Both the position numbers and the translations under genes were made by a program. Positions 23,984-35,777 of a DNA stretch of 64,000 nt are shown here, in pieces. Position 1 is the first letter of the stretch; each line of letters begins with the position of its first letter. The notes below the pieces were generated by a model that ran no database searches, had not been told where the DNA came from, and saw nothing but the letters and a program-made list of their open reading frames with translations. The stretch spans positions 647,759 to 711,758 of the forward strand of contig UESW01004565.1 of assembly GCA_900491605.1 (NCBI GenBank). The letters run 5' to 3'. The DNA comes from Calamus simplicifolius (Eukaryota > Streptophyta > Magnoliopsida > Arecales > Arecaceae).

Positions 23984-24908
23984 AGTTAGTTAGAGGAATA
24001 CTTTGAAGCAAATTATCTGCAATCTAAGATGATAAGATCTGCAAAGAGAAAGTGGAATGCTATGTGCAATATAGAGTTAGAAGGTATGCCCTGATATGTT
24101 TCAAAAAGGTGAGGAAAAGCTGAGACTAAATGGTGAATACGCCAGCAAATCAAGCTGATTTTATTTTTTTTTTGATAGAAATCGAGCCTTAAATGTTTCC
24201 TTTTAATAAGTGTTGTCTTATCATTTGCGGCTTTCCACCAAATACTTGAAGGCCACTTCAATGAAAATAATAATAATAATAATAACGACTACTTTCCACT
24301 GATTTTATAAAAGAAAAATTCTAACGAGAAAAAACAAGTGATATGCAGGTTTTTTATTCTTCAACTTTCAAAACCAATCGACTGAAACCTGATTTATTCA
24401 TGTGCAAAAAATAAAGAAAAGATGCATCGAAAGAGACATCAATAAACAGCTCATGTTCTTCTTCCATGATCGTTTCTCTTTTCTCCAAAAAAAAATTGCA
24501 GACCCAAACCAAGATCTTAAAAAACAAATTCCAAAACCTAAATCCAAAGGTTGAAAGGTAACCAAAGAACCAGAAAAGGGCAAGCAAATTACCTGATCCT
24601 AAGCCTGCCGGTCGTCTTCACCTAGAGCCTTCCCCTCTCTTCCTTCTATTGGGAGGCGACGCTAAGACACCGGCGATGGACTCGATCGACGGGGTGAGAT
24701 GGATATGTTGGAAGAAAAAACTAGCGGCAGCCGCCCATTTTTCTCCCTTCGTTCCATAGGGAGGCAAAGCCAAGACACTGTCACCGGCCATGGATTCAGG
24801 TCAACAAGGCGAGGAGGCGGATAGCTGGAACCTGGAAGAAAAAGAGTGGCAAAAATGAATGGGATTGGAGCCAGGGTTGAATACTTGAGCAGCTGAACAA
24901 ATGAAAAA
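23984..24908. other. No gene recognised
   Basis: AT-rich host DNA with an (AAT)n run near 24267-24285. A GC-richer patch at 24600-24860 contains two degenerate copies of a CCTTCC..GGGAGGC..ACCGGC-GATGGA segment that recurs near 26830-26900. Minus-strand frames there are short and match nothing I know. AATGAAAAA at 24900-24908 is the left target duplication of the Mutator-like element. Confidence 0.4.
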
Positions 24909-25796
24909 GGAAAAGACTTTGTAAACCGCATCAGATGCAGCATGTCCTAGTGGGCTGCACCACTCCTTCTTATTGATCGATATCCATTAAAAAATATTAA
25001 GACAGCTTTATGATATCCCGAATAAAAAAATTATGATACTTAGTTTTAAACTTACCATACCATAGTTATAAAATTAAGACAAAGAAAAAAAAAAAAAAAT
25101 TACGATACCCCAATTTTAACTTACGGCACTGTAGTTATAAAATTAAGATATCTATTCAGAAAGCAAAAAAAATTAGGATACCTCGGTTTTAAACTTAGAC
25201 ACCATAGTTATAAAATTAAGATACCCGTTCAGACAAGGTATCTCAGAAATTTCAAAAAAAAAGTTGTTTGATGTGCATTAATACTCGTTTAGCTTTTTTT
25301 TTTGAAATTTGTGTACAGACACATTTTCTGAGTGGATGCCGTAATTTTATAACTGCGGTGTCGTAAGTTTAAAACTAGGTGTCGTAATTTTTTTTTTTGC
25401 TTTCTGAACGAGTATCTTAATTTTATCGTAAGTTTAAAACTGGAATGTCATCTTAACTTTTGACGTGACGTGAATTAATACTGGTTCAGCTTTTTTTAAA
25501 AAAAATTGTGTATAGACATGTTTTCTGAAAGAGTATCGTAAATTTATAACTATGGTGTTGTAAGTTTACAACTAGGGTGTCGTAATTTTTTTTTTTTTTC
25601 TGAATGGATGTCTTAATTTTATAACTATGGTGTCGGAAGCTTAAAACTAGGGTATCGTAAATTTTTCCCTTGGATATCGTAAGGCTGTCTTAACATTTTT
25701 TAATAGGTATTGTAAGTATATGGACCAATAAAAAGGAGCAGTGCAGCCCATGTAGAACTTGCTGCACCGGATATGATGTACAAAGACTTTTCCTCC
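24909..25796. mobile_element. Non-autonomous Mutator-like element with long terminal inverted repeats
   Basis: The left end GGAAAAGACTTTGTAAACC and right end (reverse complement GGAGGAAAAGTCTTTGTA) begin imperfect inverted repeats that extend several hundred bases. Shared blocks include GGGCTGCAC near the ends and CATAGTTATAAAATTAAGA inside. They meet at a short centre around 25260-25300. Flanks carry the perfect 9-bp duplication AATGAAAAA (24900-24908 and 25797-25805), the size expected for Mutator-like elements. Within each arm the block TTTTAAACTTA..ATAGTTATAAAATTAAGA is itself repeated. There is no transposase ORF. Confidence 0.75.
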
Positions 25797-25805
25797 AATG
25801 AAAAA

Positions 25806-26990
25806 AAGGGGACGTCGGTTCGTAACTCAGAAGTCAGAAGACTTGGATGCAGCGGAACTTGGGCTTGGGCCGGGTATGGGGCTGACCAGGGAAGGGGAGG
25901 GTCGTCACGAGCCCGCTGCCAGTCACTTGTAAGTAGAAAAGATGCGATGTTAAACAGGGAGTTTGAAGAATAAAAAAGAACTATAATAACATATATATAT
26001 ATATATATATATATATCTAATTGATGATTTGCTTACTAACTGCTTGTCAAGAAACCAAACTTGCTAAAAAAATTGGTATTCGAAAAATAAAATTTGGCAT
26101 GCATTAGCATGCACTGTGACTTTTCTTCGTGGTCCTATCTCTTCCAGCAAGCAATCAAAGGCTTGGTAGGATTGATTCCTGGATAGTGCATCCCAATAAG
26201 GGGACCCAAGTATTTATAGTGCAGGCAAATATCCCTCCTTTTCTCTTAGAAAATTTTAGCTAACATCTAAGATCAGGATACATAAGATAGCTTAACTAAA
26301 CTTTAATTCGGGAGTAATGACTTGGGGTGCATTGAATTCCTCTCATGCATCACTCCAACTCCTTCAAGTTATGCTAATCCTCTCAATCCACGTGTGTAAA
26401 CATTCATGGGTACCAAAAAGGCCCAATGCCTAAAGCATCACTTCTAATCTGCCCTCTTGGGTTCGTTGCTAAATAGCTGTTGTAGCTATTGTAGGTAAAG
26501 AATGCACCAAACCAACCAAGTCATTCCATTTGCTTATCGGTAATCAAACCTGATCACAAACATGAATTTACATTAACTAAGTTCTATGGTTACGAACGAT
26601 TATCCATAATGACCTCTAGGGAAATTGAAAGTGAATTGGATACCCTTCACTCCATTTACAATACTAACATAAGAACTTAATAACGTATAACATAGTATTT
26701 TTTAATCTATATCCAAAATAGCATAGTGCAATGCATCTTCTCCGGCCACGGATCCGAGCTGGGGAATGATTCAGGGACAACACGATGGCGAGAGAAAGAA
26801 AAGGGTAAGGAAGAGTTACCTGGGCTTGCGAGGCCCCTTCTCCTCTTTTCCTTCGACTGGGACAGGAACAAAACACACCAGCGATGCTATGGACGACAAA
26901 GGCTCCAGTGACGGCGGAGGGGAGCTTGTTTCGATCAGCACGAGAAATAAATCAAGGGTTAGTGCATCTGGTATAATTTTGCGATGCCAA
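25806..26990. other. No gene recognised; (AT)n and GC-rich patch
   Basis: Holds an (AT)n microsatellite at 25991-26017. A GC-rich patch at 26740-26945 resembles the patch at 24600-24860 and could be remains of the same old gene or transposon. Other frames are short. Confidence 0.4.
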
Positions 26991-27029
26991 AATATGTCGG
27001 AAATTCATCACAATTTAAAAAATTTCTTG

Positions 27030-28240
27030 CAGTATCGCTAATGCATCGCTAAATAGCAACATAAAAAACTGCATCTCTAAAATTAACAAAAATTATTTAT
27101 TATGTAAATATTATGCGTCACTAATGCCTCGCTAAATAGCGATACAGATATTGTATCGCTAAAATTAACAAAAAATATTTATTATGTACATTTTGTGCGT
27201 TGCTAAATAGCGACGCAAAATATTACGTCGCTAAAACTAAGAAAAATCACAACGAAAATTAGCGACGCATCATAATGCATTACTAAATAGCGACGCAAAT
27301 ATTGCATTGCTAAAATTAATAAAAATTATTTATTATGTATATATTATGCATCGCTACATAACGACGCAAAAAATTGCATTGCTAAAACTAAAAAAAATCA
27401 TAATAAAAATTAGCTATGCATTATAATGCATCGCTATTTAGCGACGCAAATATCGCTAAAATTAATAAAAAATATTTATTATGTACATATTTATGCATCG
27501 CTAGATAATGACGCAAAAAATTGCATCGCTAAAACTAACAAAAATCACAACGAAAATTAGCAATGCATTTAATGCGTCGCTAAATAATGGTTGATATTTA
27601 GCGACGCATATAGCTGCATCGCTAAAATTAACAAAAATTATTTTTAATGAACATATGTGTAGCTACATAGTGACACAATATTTTGCATAAAACTAACGAA
27701 AATAGCAACGAAAGTTAGCAACGCATTTAATGCATCGCTAAAATTAACAAAAAAATATTTATTATGAACATATTATGCATCGCTAATACGTCACTAAATA
27801 GTGATACAAAAAATTGCATCGCTAAAACTAATAAAAATTTGCGACGTAATTAATGCGTCGCTATTTAGTGACGCATATAGCTGCATCGCTAAAATTAATA
27901 AAAATTATTTATTATGAACATATTATGTATCACTAAATAGCGATGCAGTATTTTGCGTTGCTAAAACTAACGAAAACTATCGCAATGAAAATTAGCGATG
28001 CATTTAATGCATCGCTAATTAGTGACTCAGATATTGCATCGCTATTTAGCGATGAATCTGGCGTCGTTATTTAGTCACTAAGTTTGTCATCGATGATTTT
28101 ACGATGAATTATCGCTAAATGCGTCGCTATTTTTTTGTTTATTGATTTAGTCGCTGAAGCATCGTAATTCGATCGTTATTTAGCGATGCAAAATTTGCAT
28201 CGCAAAGTGATGTTGCTATTTCAGCAATTTTTTTGTAGTG
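27030..28240. mobile_element. CACTA-like fragment: array of TAGCGACGCA motifs
   Basis: More than 25 variants of TGCATCGCTAAATAGCGACGCA in both orientations, separated by AAAATTAACAAAAATTATTTATTATG spacers, fill 1.2 kb. The right end reads TTTTTTTGTAGTG (28228-28240), i.e. CACTACAAAAAAA in reverse, which is the terminal repeat style of CACTA (En/Spm) elements with subterminal motif arrays. I could not find the matching left CACTAC end; TTTCTTGCAGT at about 27026-27036 is a poor partner. No transposase is present. Confidence 0.5.
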
Positions 28241-29517
28241 TATTATTATTGTTGTATGGCTATTAGATATTGATCTCGAGATCATGCTAAGACCTTGAGA
28301 ATATATTCAAGAAGGTGAATTGAGCTCATTGGGTTTGATATGAAGAGCATTTGTGTCAATTCGACATGCCAACTTTCCTAATCTTAGTTTATTTATTTAG
28401 GGAGAAAGTTTAATTTACGTTAGGAATGGCTAAATTGAACATGACACGCAAATACGACTCGAATTCAATATGAAATAAGCGAATTCAATATAAAATATGT
28501 GGATTCAGGTTAACCTTAAGTGGGTCCATGTTATAAACGTCTTGATATGATTACGACACGAAATCATCATGTCGTATCACGGATTGACCCATCATTCTAA
28601 AAGTGACCTGTTTAGGACCCATTTAATTGATGACATATTCAGTGGATTGTGTTAAAGCAGATTGAATCATTTCTATTCATGTTAAGCAGTTCAGTGGGTC
28701 ATATTTTATCAATCTAATACTATTTATTTATTAAACAATTTATGCATGTTATATTGAATTATTCATGTAATAATCATGTCACGTTTGTGTTAAAATTTTT
28801 GACACGATTAACTAATTGTGTTGTTTTCGTGTTATATGCCTTAGCTTTGATACGACATAAACAGAATAAAAAAACACAATTATCAACCTTAGTTTAAGTG
28901 TTGAATGAAGCTGAATGAACATGATGCTAAGTCTAAACAAGAGAAGGAAAATTGCATCGCAAAATGTCCACAAGGGGCGGCAGAAAGCCATGCCGCGGTG
29001 CTAATACGTAACCGCTAGACCAGCCTGCCGTCGCAAGTGGACCAACTCTGTGGCCTGGATGCCCAACGGGTGAGCCTGGGATAGACACCACAGCCTTCGT
29101 TTTGAATTGGCTGGGGCTTGGACTGGGCTGAACGTATTCGTTCTATAAAATAATTCAGTATTGTTACCTATTATATACTCACTGGTGCAAGTGTTGTGAT
29201 GCTTATTAGCATGAAACCTGTCAACTCCGCTCTATAAGAAAATATCAGTCATATCTGTTGTCAGAAAATTAGCTTGTTTTGGAGGAACATACGTCGGTCT
29301 TCCTGCCAAAAGGAGTCAAGAATGAGCTAGTTGTCTGTGCTCAGTAAGGATGGCTTGGGCTGAATGCATTTGGGGGGGCGCATTACATTCCTTCCATAAC
29401 CCTTGAAGCAATTGATCACATTTGAGTTGCTAGCTTTTCTAGAAACATTTTCCGTACCTCTCTGGTGAGATCATTGTGGAAACTTTGTCGTTAAACATTT
29501 TGAGGTATTGGAGGCCC
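28241..29517. other. Intergenic repeat debris and 3' flank of the GLR locus
   Basis: 28430-28905 contains scattered GACACGA/TCGTGTC words and imperfect ends (AGGAATGGC and CAACCTTA), suggesting an old hAT-type MITE, but no clean target duplication was found. 28960-29110 is GC-richer with no open gene. The region just left of 29518 carries GGCCC (29513-29517), the target site of element 5. Confidence 0.35.
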
Positions 29518-29901
29518 TATTGGTTAATTTAGATTCCTACTGGCCAGGGGAATAACCAACCTACATTTGTGGTTTATGTATTTTTTAAAAATGAGAACGT
29601 ACAAAACAGTTCCGTAACCGTCGCCCGAACATGCTCTGAAAATCTCTATGATGACAGAAATTTTTGGAGAAGTTTTGTGTATAAAATTGGTCCCTGGTAC
29701 CTGCTCTATCATAAGAAAAATCACACACCATCTAATTGGGTAGAGAAAGGACCAGAAGAACTGGAATTCAAAGCAGTTTCTTCATCCCGAGGCCGGAATG
29801 ATGGTGGGAGGTAATTCTTGATATTATTTCCGCTGCTTTACTTTGTTTTTGAAGTGCCATGTTGATTTAAATTACATTAGGCACGTTTTGGATGCATTAC
29901 A
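29518..29901 (+). repeat. 5' LTR of element 5
   Basis: 384 bp, starts TA rather than TG, ends CA. Ends are fixed by the GGCCC duplication. It is short compared with the other Copia LTRs here. Confidence 0.92.
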
Positions 29902-29903
29902 TT

Positions 29904-29917
29904 TGGTATCAGAGCCA
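29904..29917 (+). other. Primer-binding site of element 5
   Basis: TGGTATCAGAGCCA, two bases after the LTR end, complementary to initiator Met-tRNA. Confidence 0.9.
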
Positions 29918-30130
29918 GAACGCCTCTATCTCGTTTTGGCCGAATGCTTTCTGCTTTTAGGCTCTTCTTTATGTTGGATTTTATTTTAAATTTTGGAAAA
30001 GATCTACTTAAATTTTTATCCCGATCAAATTGACACAAAAAAAAGGGTCGGAAATCGGGTCGTAGTAAGGATCTTTTAGATCCGGCTAGAGGTAGGAGAC
30101 GATGATTTCTGTTTAGTGAGTTTATCAAAT

Positions 30131-30455
30131 GACCAGTCGTCCGCCTTAACTGTTGTCAAATTTACCTGTTATTTAAAGAGACATGAAGATTCAAACGACC
30201 AGTTGTCTGCCCTATCTATTATCACGTGCATTTGTCTGTCATCTAAAGAGGCATATAGAGATGAACGACAGGTCATTATCGTCTGAGGCTTCATTTGTCT
30301 GTTGTCATGAGACGACCGATCGTCTACTCATACTGATTGCCCTTATGGCTGGGCACGCGACCTTTACACCAAACGACCGGTCGTCTGCGTCTTGCAGGAT
30401 AGACCCACTTCCCATGTTGAGCGACAAAGCTTCTGGGCAGACGACCTATCGTTTA
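30131..30455 (+). repeat. Spaced GACCGGTC palindromes in the leader of element 5
   Basis: Six variants of ACGACCGGTCGTCT (for example at 30314 and 30375) start at 30131, 30197, 30267, 30314, 30375 and 30443, i.e. 47-70 bp apart. The words are near-perfect palindromes. They lie in the untranslated leader between primer site and gag, where RNA packaging signals or regulatory elements may reside. Role unknown. Confidence 0.55.
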
Positions 30456-30460
30456 TGTGA

Positions 30461-31133
30461 TGATCTGTTGTTTCTCGGCAGTTTTCTCTTGATTTAAGCT
30501 AATTGACTTTCTTGCGATTCGATTCACCGTTTTGCTCGTGTCCGTTTATTTGCACGTTTATTATTATTATATTGTTTTAAAATTCATTATTAATGTTAGC
30601 AAAAATTAATCAAATTTTGAAATTTTGATATTGTGAATAATTGGCAATTGATTAATTTCTACAAATTTGATTGTGGTAATTTTGAACTTGAATATTTCAA
30701 GTAATTGATCCTAATAGTTTTAATTTTCAAGGAGTAGCCACAACATCCTTGGAAAATTAAAATTATATTTAATTGTAGGATCACATTGTTATATTAATTG
30801 ATTATATATGATGTAATAAATTTTATCCCACAGGAAAATTTATTGTATCTTATATGATTAATTCGGATAAAATATCAAATTCATGTTTTCTAATTTACCC
30901 ATAGGGATTAGAAATTAAGGGCATAATTTGATAATTTTTTTTATCATATAGTTTAAATGTGAATCTGATTGAATTAATACTTCAGCCCACAGGTAAGTTT
31001 TATGTCAGTAGATTCATATTTTGACGTATTTTACATTGGTAGATATGTCATATTATTTAAATAGCTTCAAATTTTTGTAACATGAGTATGGTTATTTAAT
31101 TTTGCAGTTTGTTAGCCTGTTAATTTCTCTGAT
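30461..31133 (+). other. Leader of element 5, no ORF
   Basis: AT-rich untranslated leader with repeated CACAGG.AAATTTTAT-like words near 30829, 30899 and 30988. I see no coding potential. Confidence 0.4.
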
Positions 31134-31930
31134 ATGATTTGTGATGTCCCTGAGCTCCGAGGGGACAATATTATAAAATTTGGAAGGAGAGAACTCTCCT
31201 TCATCTAGGGTGCAAGGATATTGATTACGCCATAAGGAAGGATGAACCGCCTTCTGAAGATACTATTCTTTATGAAAAATGGGAGCGATCTAATCGTCTC
31301 TCAATAATGTTCATAAAGATCAAGATCTCAGATGGCATCAGGGGTTCCCTTGAGCATTATGACAATGTCCGTGACTTGCTGAAGGCGATCGATGATCAAT
31401 TTGTGTCTTCAGACAAGACTTTAGCCAGCACCCTAATTCACAGTTCTCATCCATAAAGTGAGTGGTATACGCGGTGTTCGTGACCACATTATGAGGATGA
31501 GGGACATTATGGCTCAATTGAAGAGACTTGAAGTTGAGATGTTGACTCTTTTCTAGTGCATTACATTCTCAACACTCTACCACCGCAATATGCCCCATTT
31601 AAGATCTCTTATAACACATATAAAGACAAATGGTCAATTAATGAACTTATGACCATGTGTGTTCAAGAGGAGGGTAGACTTGCTGTGGAAGAGGGTGAGA
31701 AGGTGAATTTGACAACACCAGGAAAGAAAAAGAAATTTCAAGCCAAGGACAAGGGCAAGATTCCTGCCAAAGGGGACATTCAGAAAAGTTCCAAATGTTT
31801 CTTCTGCAAGAAGAAAGGGCATTTGAGGAAGGATTGTGCCAAGTTCAAACAGTGGCTTGACAAGAAAGGTACTCAACTCTCTTTTGTCTGTTATGAATCT
31901 AACATGATTGATGTTACTCAAGACACATGA
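31134..31930 (+). pseudogene. Element 5 gag, frameshifted
   Basis: Gag can be followed in alternating frames: YEKWERSNRLSIMFIKIKIS (about 31273-31333) typical of Copia Gag, then an open block from 31556 with LPPQYAPFKISYNT and a zinc knuckle CX2CX4HX4C (31796-31837). A TGA at 31928-31930 sits just before the protease. The start codon is uncertain. Confidence 0.8.
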
Positions 31931-34900
31931 TGGATTGACTCTGGTTCTTCAATTCATGTTACCAACTCCTTGCAAGGCTTGCAAGACCTGCGAAAACCAG
32001 TGGGAAGTGAATGTTGCATCTATTCTGGAAACAAGATGTCCTCACATGTGGAAGCCATTGGAACTTGCAAACTTGTTTTAGATAGTGGTTTTATTTTAAG
32101 TTTGGAAAAGACATTTTATATTCCTAGTTTTGCTAGGAATTTAGTTTCTGTTTCAAGACTTGTATCTTGTGGATATTCCTTTAAATTTTTGGATTCGTCT
32201 TTCAGTATTTCTTATGGATCTAAGATTATTGGATGTGGTACATTGTCTGATGGTCTTTTCCGTCTTAATTTAGAAAATGACAATCACTATTCTTCTATGC
32301 ATGTTGGTGTTAAAAGATGTGTCGTTAATGAGAATTTCTCTAATTTGTGGCATAGGAGATTAGGTCATATCTCCATTGATAGAATCAAGAGGTTGGTACA
32401 TGATGGAGTACTTAGTACTCTTGATTGGATTGACTTTAGTACTTGTATAGAGTGCATTAAAGGTAAGCAGACTAACAAGTCAAAGAAAGGTGCAAAGAGG
32501 AGTTCTCAATTGTTAGAAATAATTCATACAAACATTTGTAGTCCTGATATAGATGCATACCGTGATAAGTATTTCATCTCCTTTATTGATGATTATTCGC
32601 GTTACATGTATCTCTACTTATTGAACAGCAAAAGTGAGGCACTTGATGCTTTCAAAATTTTAAGGCTGAAGTAGAGAAACAATGTGACAAACAAATTAAG
32701 ATCGTAAGATCTGATAGGGAGAAGAATACTACGGTAGATACACTGAGAGTGGACAAGCTACTAGTCCATTTGCAAAGTTTCTTCAAGATTGTGGGATTGT
32801 TGCCCAATACACCTTACCTGGTTCTCCGAATCAGAATGGTGTAGCTGAAAGAAGAAACCAAACATTAATGGACATGGTAAGGAGCATGCTTGCTAGCTCC
32901 AAACTTCCTCGGTCCTTATGGATTGAAGCCCTTAAGACGGCGGTGTACATATTAAACCGGGTTCCAACCAAGGCTATCCAAAAGACGCCTTTTGAGTTGT
33001 TTAAAGGTTGGAAACCAAGTTTGCGACATGTACACGTTTGGGGTTGCCCAGCTGAGGTGAGGATTTATAATCCACATGAAAGGAAGTTAGACCCGAGGAC
33101 CTTAAGTGCATATTTTGTTAGTTATGCCGAAAGATCCAAGGGATATAGATTTTATTGTCCTTCTCATAGCACTAGATTTGTGGAATCAAGAAATGCCAAA
33201 TTTCTGGGAGCGATCATTTTCAAGACCTTGGTCTTGGGAAAGGTCATCAAGATGCTCAATGCTCCACTTCAAGTAGTGGACCAATTGTTGTAGTTCGCAG
33301 TGCGCCTTATGTTCGTGCACATGTTGAGCAACAGGTCCAAGAGATTCCACAAACTGCTGATCTAAATCCAGTAGACCTTGAAGTTCAGCAAATACCCGAA
33401 ATTGTTGAACAACCTGTTGAGCAACATGATCCTGCTTCACATGAGAATGTTGAGGCAACATTGAGGAGGTCTACTAGGACTAGGAGACCAGCAATTCCTA
33501 GTGATTATGTTGTGTATCTGCAAGAATGTGACTACAATATTGGAGCCGAAAATGATCCTGAAACGTTTTCACTGGCCATGAGTTCTAATGTATCTGACTT
33601 GTGGTACAAAGCCATGAAAGAAGAGATGGATTCTATGGCATCTAACAAAGTCTGGGATCTTGTCAAGTTGCCTGATGTGTAAAAGCCATTGGTTGTAAAT
33701 GGATCTTTAAAACTAAGAAAGACTCAGAAGGCAACATTGAGAGACATAAGGCTAGACTTGTTGCCAAAGGATTTACTCAGAGGGAAGGAATAGATTACAC
33801 GGAGACCTTTTCTCCTGTATCTAAAAAGGACTCCTTCCGTGTTATCATGGCATTGGTGGCTCATTTTGATTTAGAGTTACACCAGATGGATGTGAAAACG
33901 GCGTTCCTCAATGGTGATCTAGAGGAAGAGGTTTACATGAAACAACCAGAAGGATTTTCCTCTAGTAGTGGTGAGAATTTAGTCTGTAAGCTGAATAAAT
34001 CCATATATGGATTAAAGCAAGCCTCCCATCAATGGTATTTGAAATTTCATGATGTTATTACTTCATTTGGCTTTGAAGAAAACATCATGGATGTTTGTAT
34101 ATACCAAAAGGTCAGTGGGAGCAAGATTTGCTTTCTTGTGTTATATGTGGATGACATTTTGCTTGCGACTAATGACAAGGGTTTGCTATATGAGGTGAAA
34201 CAATTTCTCTCAAAGAACTTTGATATGAAGGATATGGGTAAGGCATCTTATGTCATTGGCATAAAGATCCATAGAGATAGATCTAGAGGCATTTTGGGCT
34301 TGTCTCAAGAGACCTATATCAACAAGGTTCTAGAGAGGTTTCGCATGAAAGATTGTTCACCGAGTGTAGCACCCATTGTGAAAGGTGATAGATTCTGCTT
34401 GAATCAGTGTCCAAAAAATGAGCTCGAACGCGAACAGATGAAACCCATTCCATATGCTTCAGCTGTTGGAAGCCTTATGTATGCTCAGGTTTGTACCAGG
34501 CCTGACATTGCATTTATTGTTGGAATGCTTGGGAGATATCAGAGTAATCCAGGTGTTGACCACTGGCGGGCTGCAAAGAAGATTATGAGATACCTTCAAG
34601 GAACCAAGGATTACATGCTCATGTATAGACGGACTGAGAAGTTGGAAGTCATTGGGTATAGCGATGCAGACTTTGCTGGCTGTATTGATTCACGTAAATC
34701 AATGTCTGGTTATGTGTTTATGTTAGCTGATGGAGCTGTATCATGGAAGAGTGCCAAGCAGACCTTGACTGCTACTTCAACTATGGAGGCTGAGTTCGTC
34801 TCCTGTTTTGAAGCTACCTTGCACGATGTATGGTTAAAGAGTTTCGTATTTGGGCTTAAAGTTGTGGACTCTATTTCGAGGCCTTTGACATTGTACTGTG

Positions 34901-35124
34901 ATAATTCAGCTGCTGTTTTTATGGCTAAGAACAATAGGAGTGGTAGTCGTAGTAAACATATCGACATTAAGTACTTAGCCATAAGAGAGCGTGTTAAAGA
35001 AAAGAAAGTGGTTATTGAACACATCAGCACTGAATTAATGATCACGGATCCTCTGACTAATGGCATGCCACCAAAAGGTTTCAAGGATCATGTAGCGCGA
35101 ATGGGACTTAGTTCCGTGATGTAA
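31931..35124 (+). pseudogene. Element 5 pol (protease-integrase-RT-RNase H)
   Basis: Protease WIDSGSSIHVTNS starts directly after the in-frame TGA. Pre-integrase WHRRLGHIS is at about 32348. The first integrase catalytic Asp appears changed to Asn (IIHTNICSP, about 32524), followed by IDDYSRY. A frameshift removes the block around the catalytic Glu (about 32700-32850). The integrase C-terminus resumes at 32868 (RSMLASSKLPRSLWIEA). RT has KARLVAKGF (33754), MDVKTAFLNG and YVDD (about 34144); RNase H has SDADFAGC and STMEAE. From 33847 to 35124 it is one open frame of 425 codons. Confidence 0.92.
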
Positions 35125-35380
35125 TGTCATTGTATATACTTGTTCTTCAATGAAACTCTTATTCAGTTTGGATATTTTTCCTTTAAGTTGTATACATTTG
35201 TTTGTTTTAAGGAATATCATTATGTTTGGACCACGAATAAACATAGGGTTTATTCATTAAGTTATTTGGGCTATGTTGAGAAGTATAACATATTGTAATA
35301 CATGGAAGACAATACTCACATTTAGATGAACTGTCGCCATGATCCGTATGTTAATATCGTTGTATGGTGAAAATACATAG

Positions 35381-35394
35381 ACCAAGTGGGAGAA
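35381..35394 (+). other. Polypurine tract of element 5
   Basis: ACCAAGTGGGAGAA directly precedes the 3' LTR; AAGTGGGAGA is a common Copia tract. Confidence 0.75.
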
Positions 35395-35777
35395 TATTGG
35401 TTAATTTAGATTCCTACTGGCCAGGGGAATAACCAACCTACATTTGTGGTTTATGTATTTTTAAAAATGAGAACGTGCAAAACAGTTCCGTAACCGTCGC
35501 CCGAACGTGCTCCGAAAATCTCTATGATGGCAGAAATTTTTGGAGAAGTTTTGTGTATAAAATTGGTCCCTGGTACCTGCTCTATCATAAGAAAAACCAC
35601 ACACCATCTAATTGGGTAAAGAAAGGACTAGAAGAACCGGAATTCAAAGCCGTTTCTTCATTCCGAGGCCGGAACGATGGCGAGAGGTAATTCTTGATAT
35701 TATTTCCGCTGCTTTACTTTGTTTTTGAAGTGCCATGTTGATTTAAATTACATTAGGCACGTTTTGGATGCATTACA
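35395..35777 (+). repeat. 3' LTR of element 5
   Basis: 383 bp, same TA..CA ends as the 5' LTR, followed by GGCCC. Confidence 0.92.

Larger units (their letters stand above)
29518..35777 (+). mobile_element. Element 5: complete Copia with noncanonical TA..CA LTRs
   Basis: LTRs at 29518-29901 (384 bp) and 35395-35777 (383 bp) begin TATTGGTTAATTT and end GGATGCATTACA. They are flanked by perfect GGCCC (29513-29517 and 35778-35782). The Met-tRNA primer site is at 29904-29917 and a purine tract abuts the 3' LTR. Interior order is gag, protease, integrase, RT, RNase H. The LTRs differ at roughly a dozen positions, almost all transitions, plus one T-run length change. RT to RNase H is still one long open frame. 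Confidence 0.95.

Noticed and set aside
24662..24943. Minus-strand 93-codon frame as a small gene
   Set aside because: No recognisable domain, and it overlaps the degenerate GC-rich repeated segment and the end of the Mutator-like element.
28430..28905. hAT-type MITE with GACACGA words
   Set aside because: Ends are only weakly inverted and the best flanking match (TTTACGTT / TTTAAGTG) is imperfect, so boundaries cannot be supported.
30131..30455. Regularly spaced near-identical palindromes resembling a CRISPR array
   Set aside because: Repeats are only about 14 bp, spacing is uneven (47-70 bp), they lie in a plant retrotransposon leader, and no cas genes exist here.
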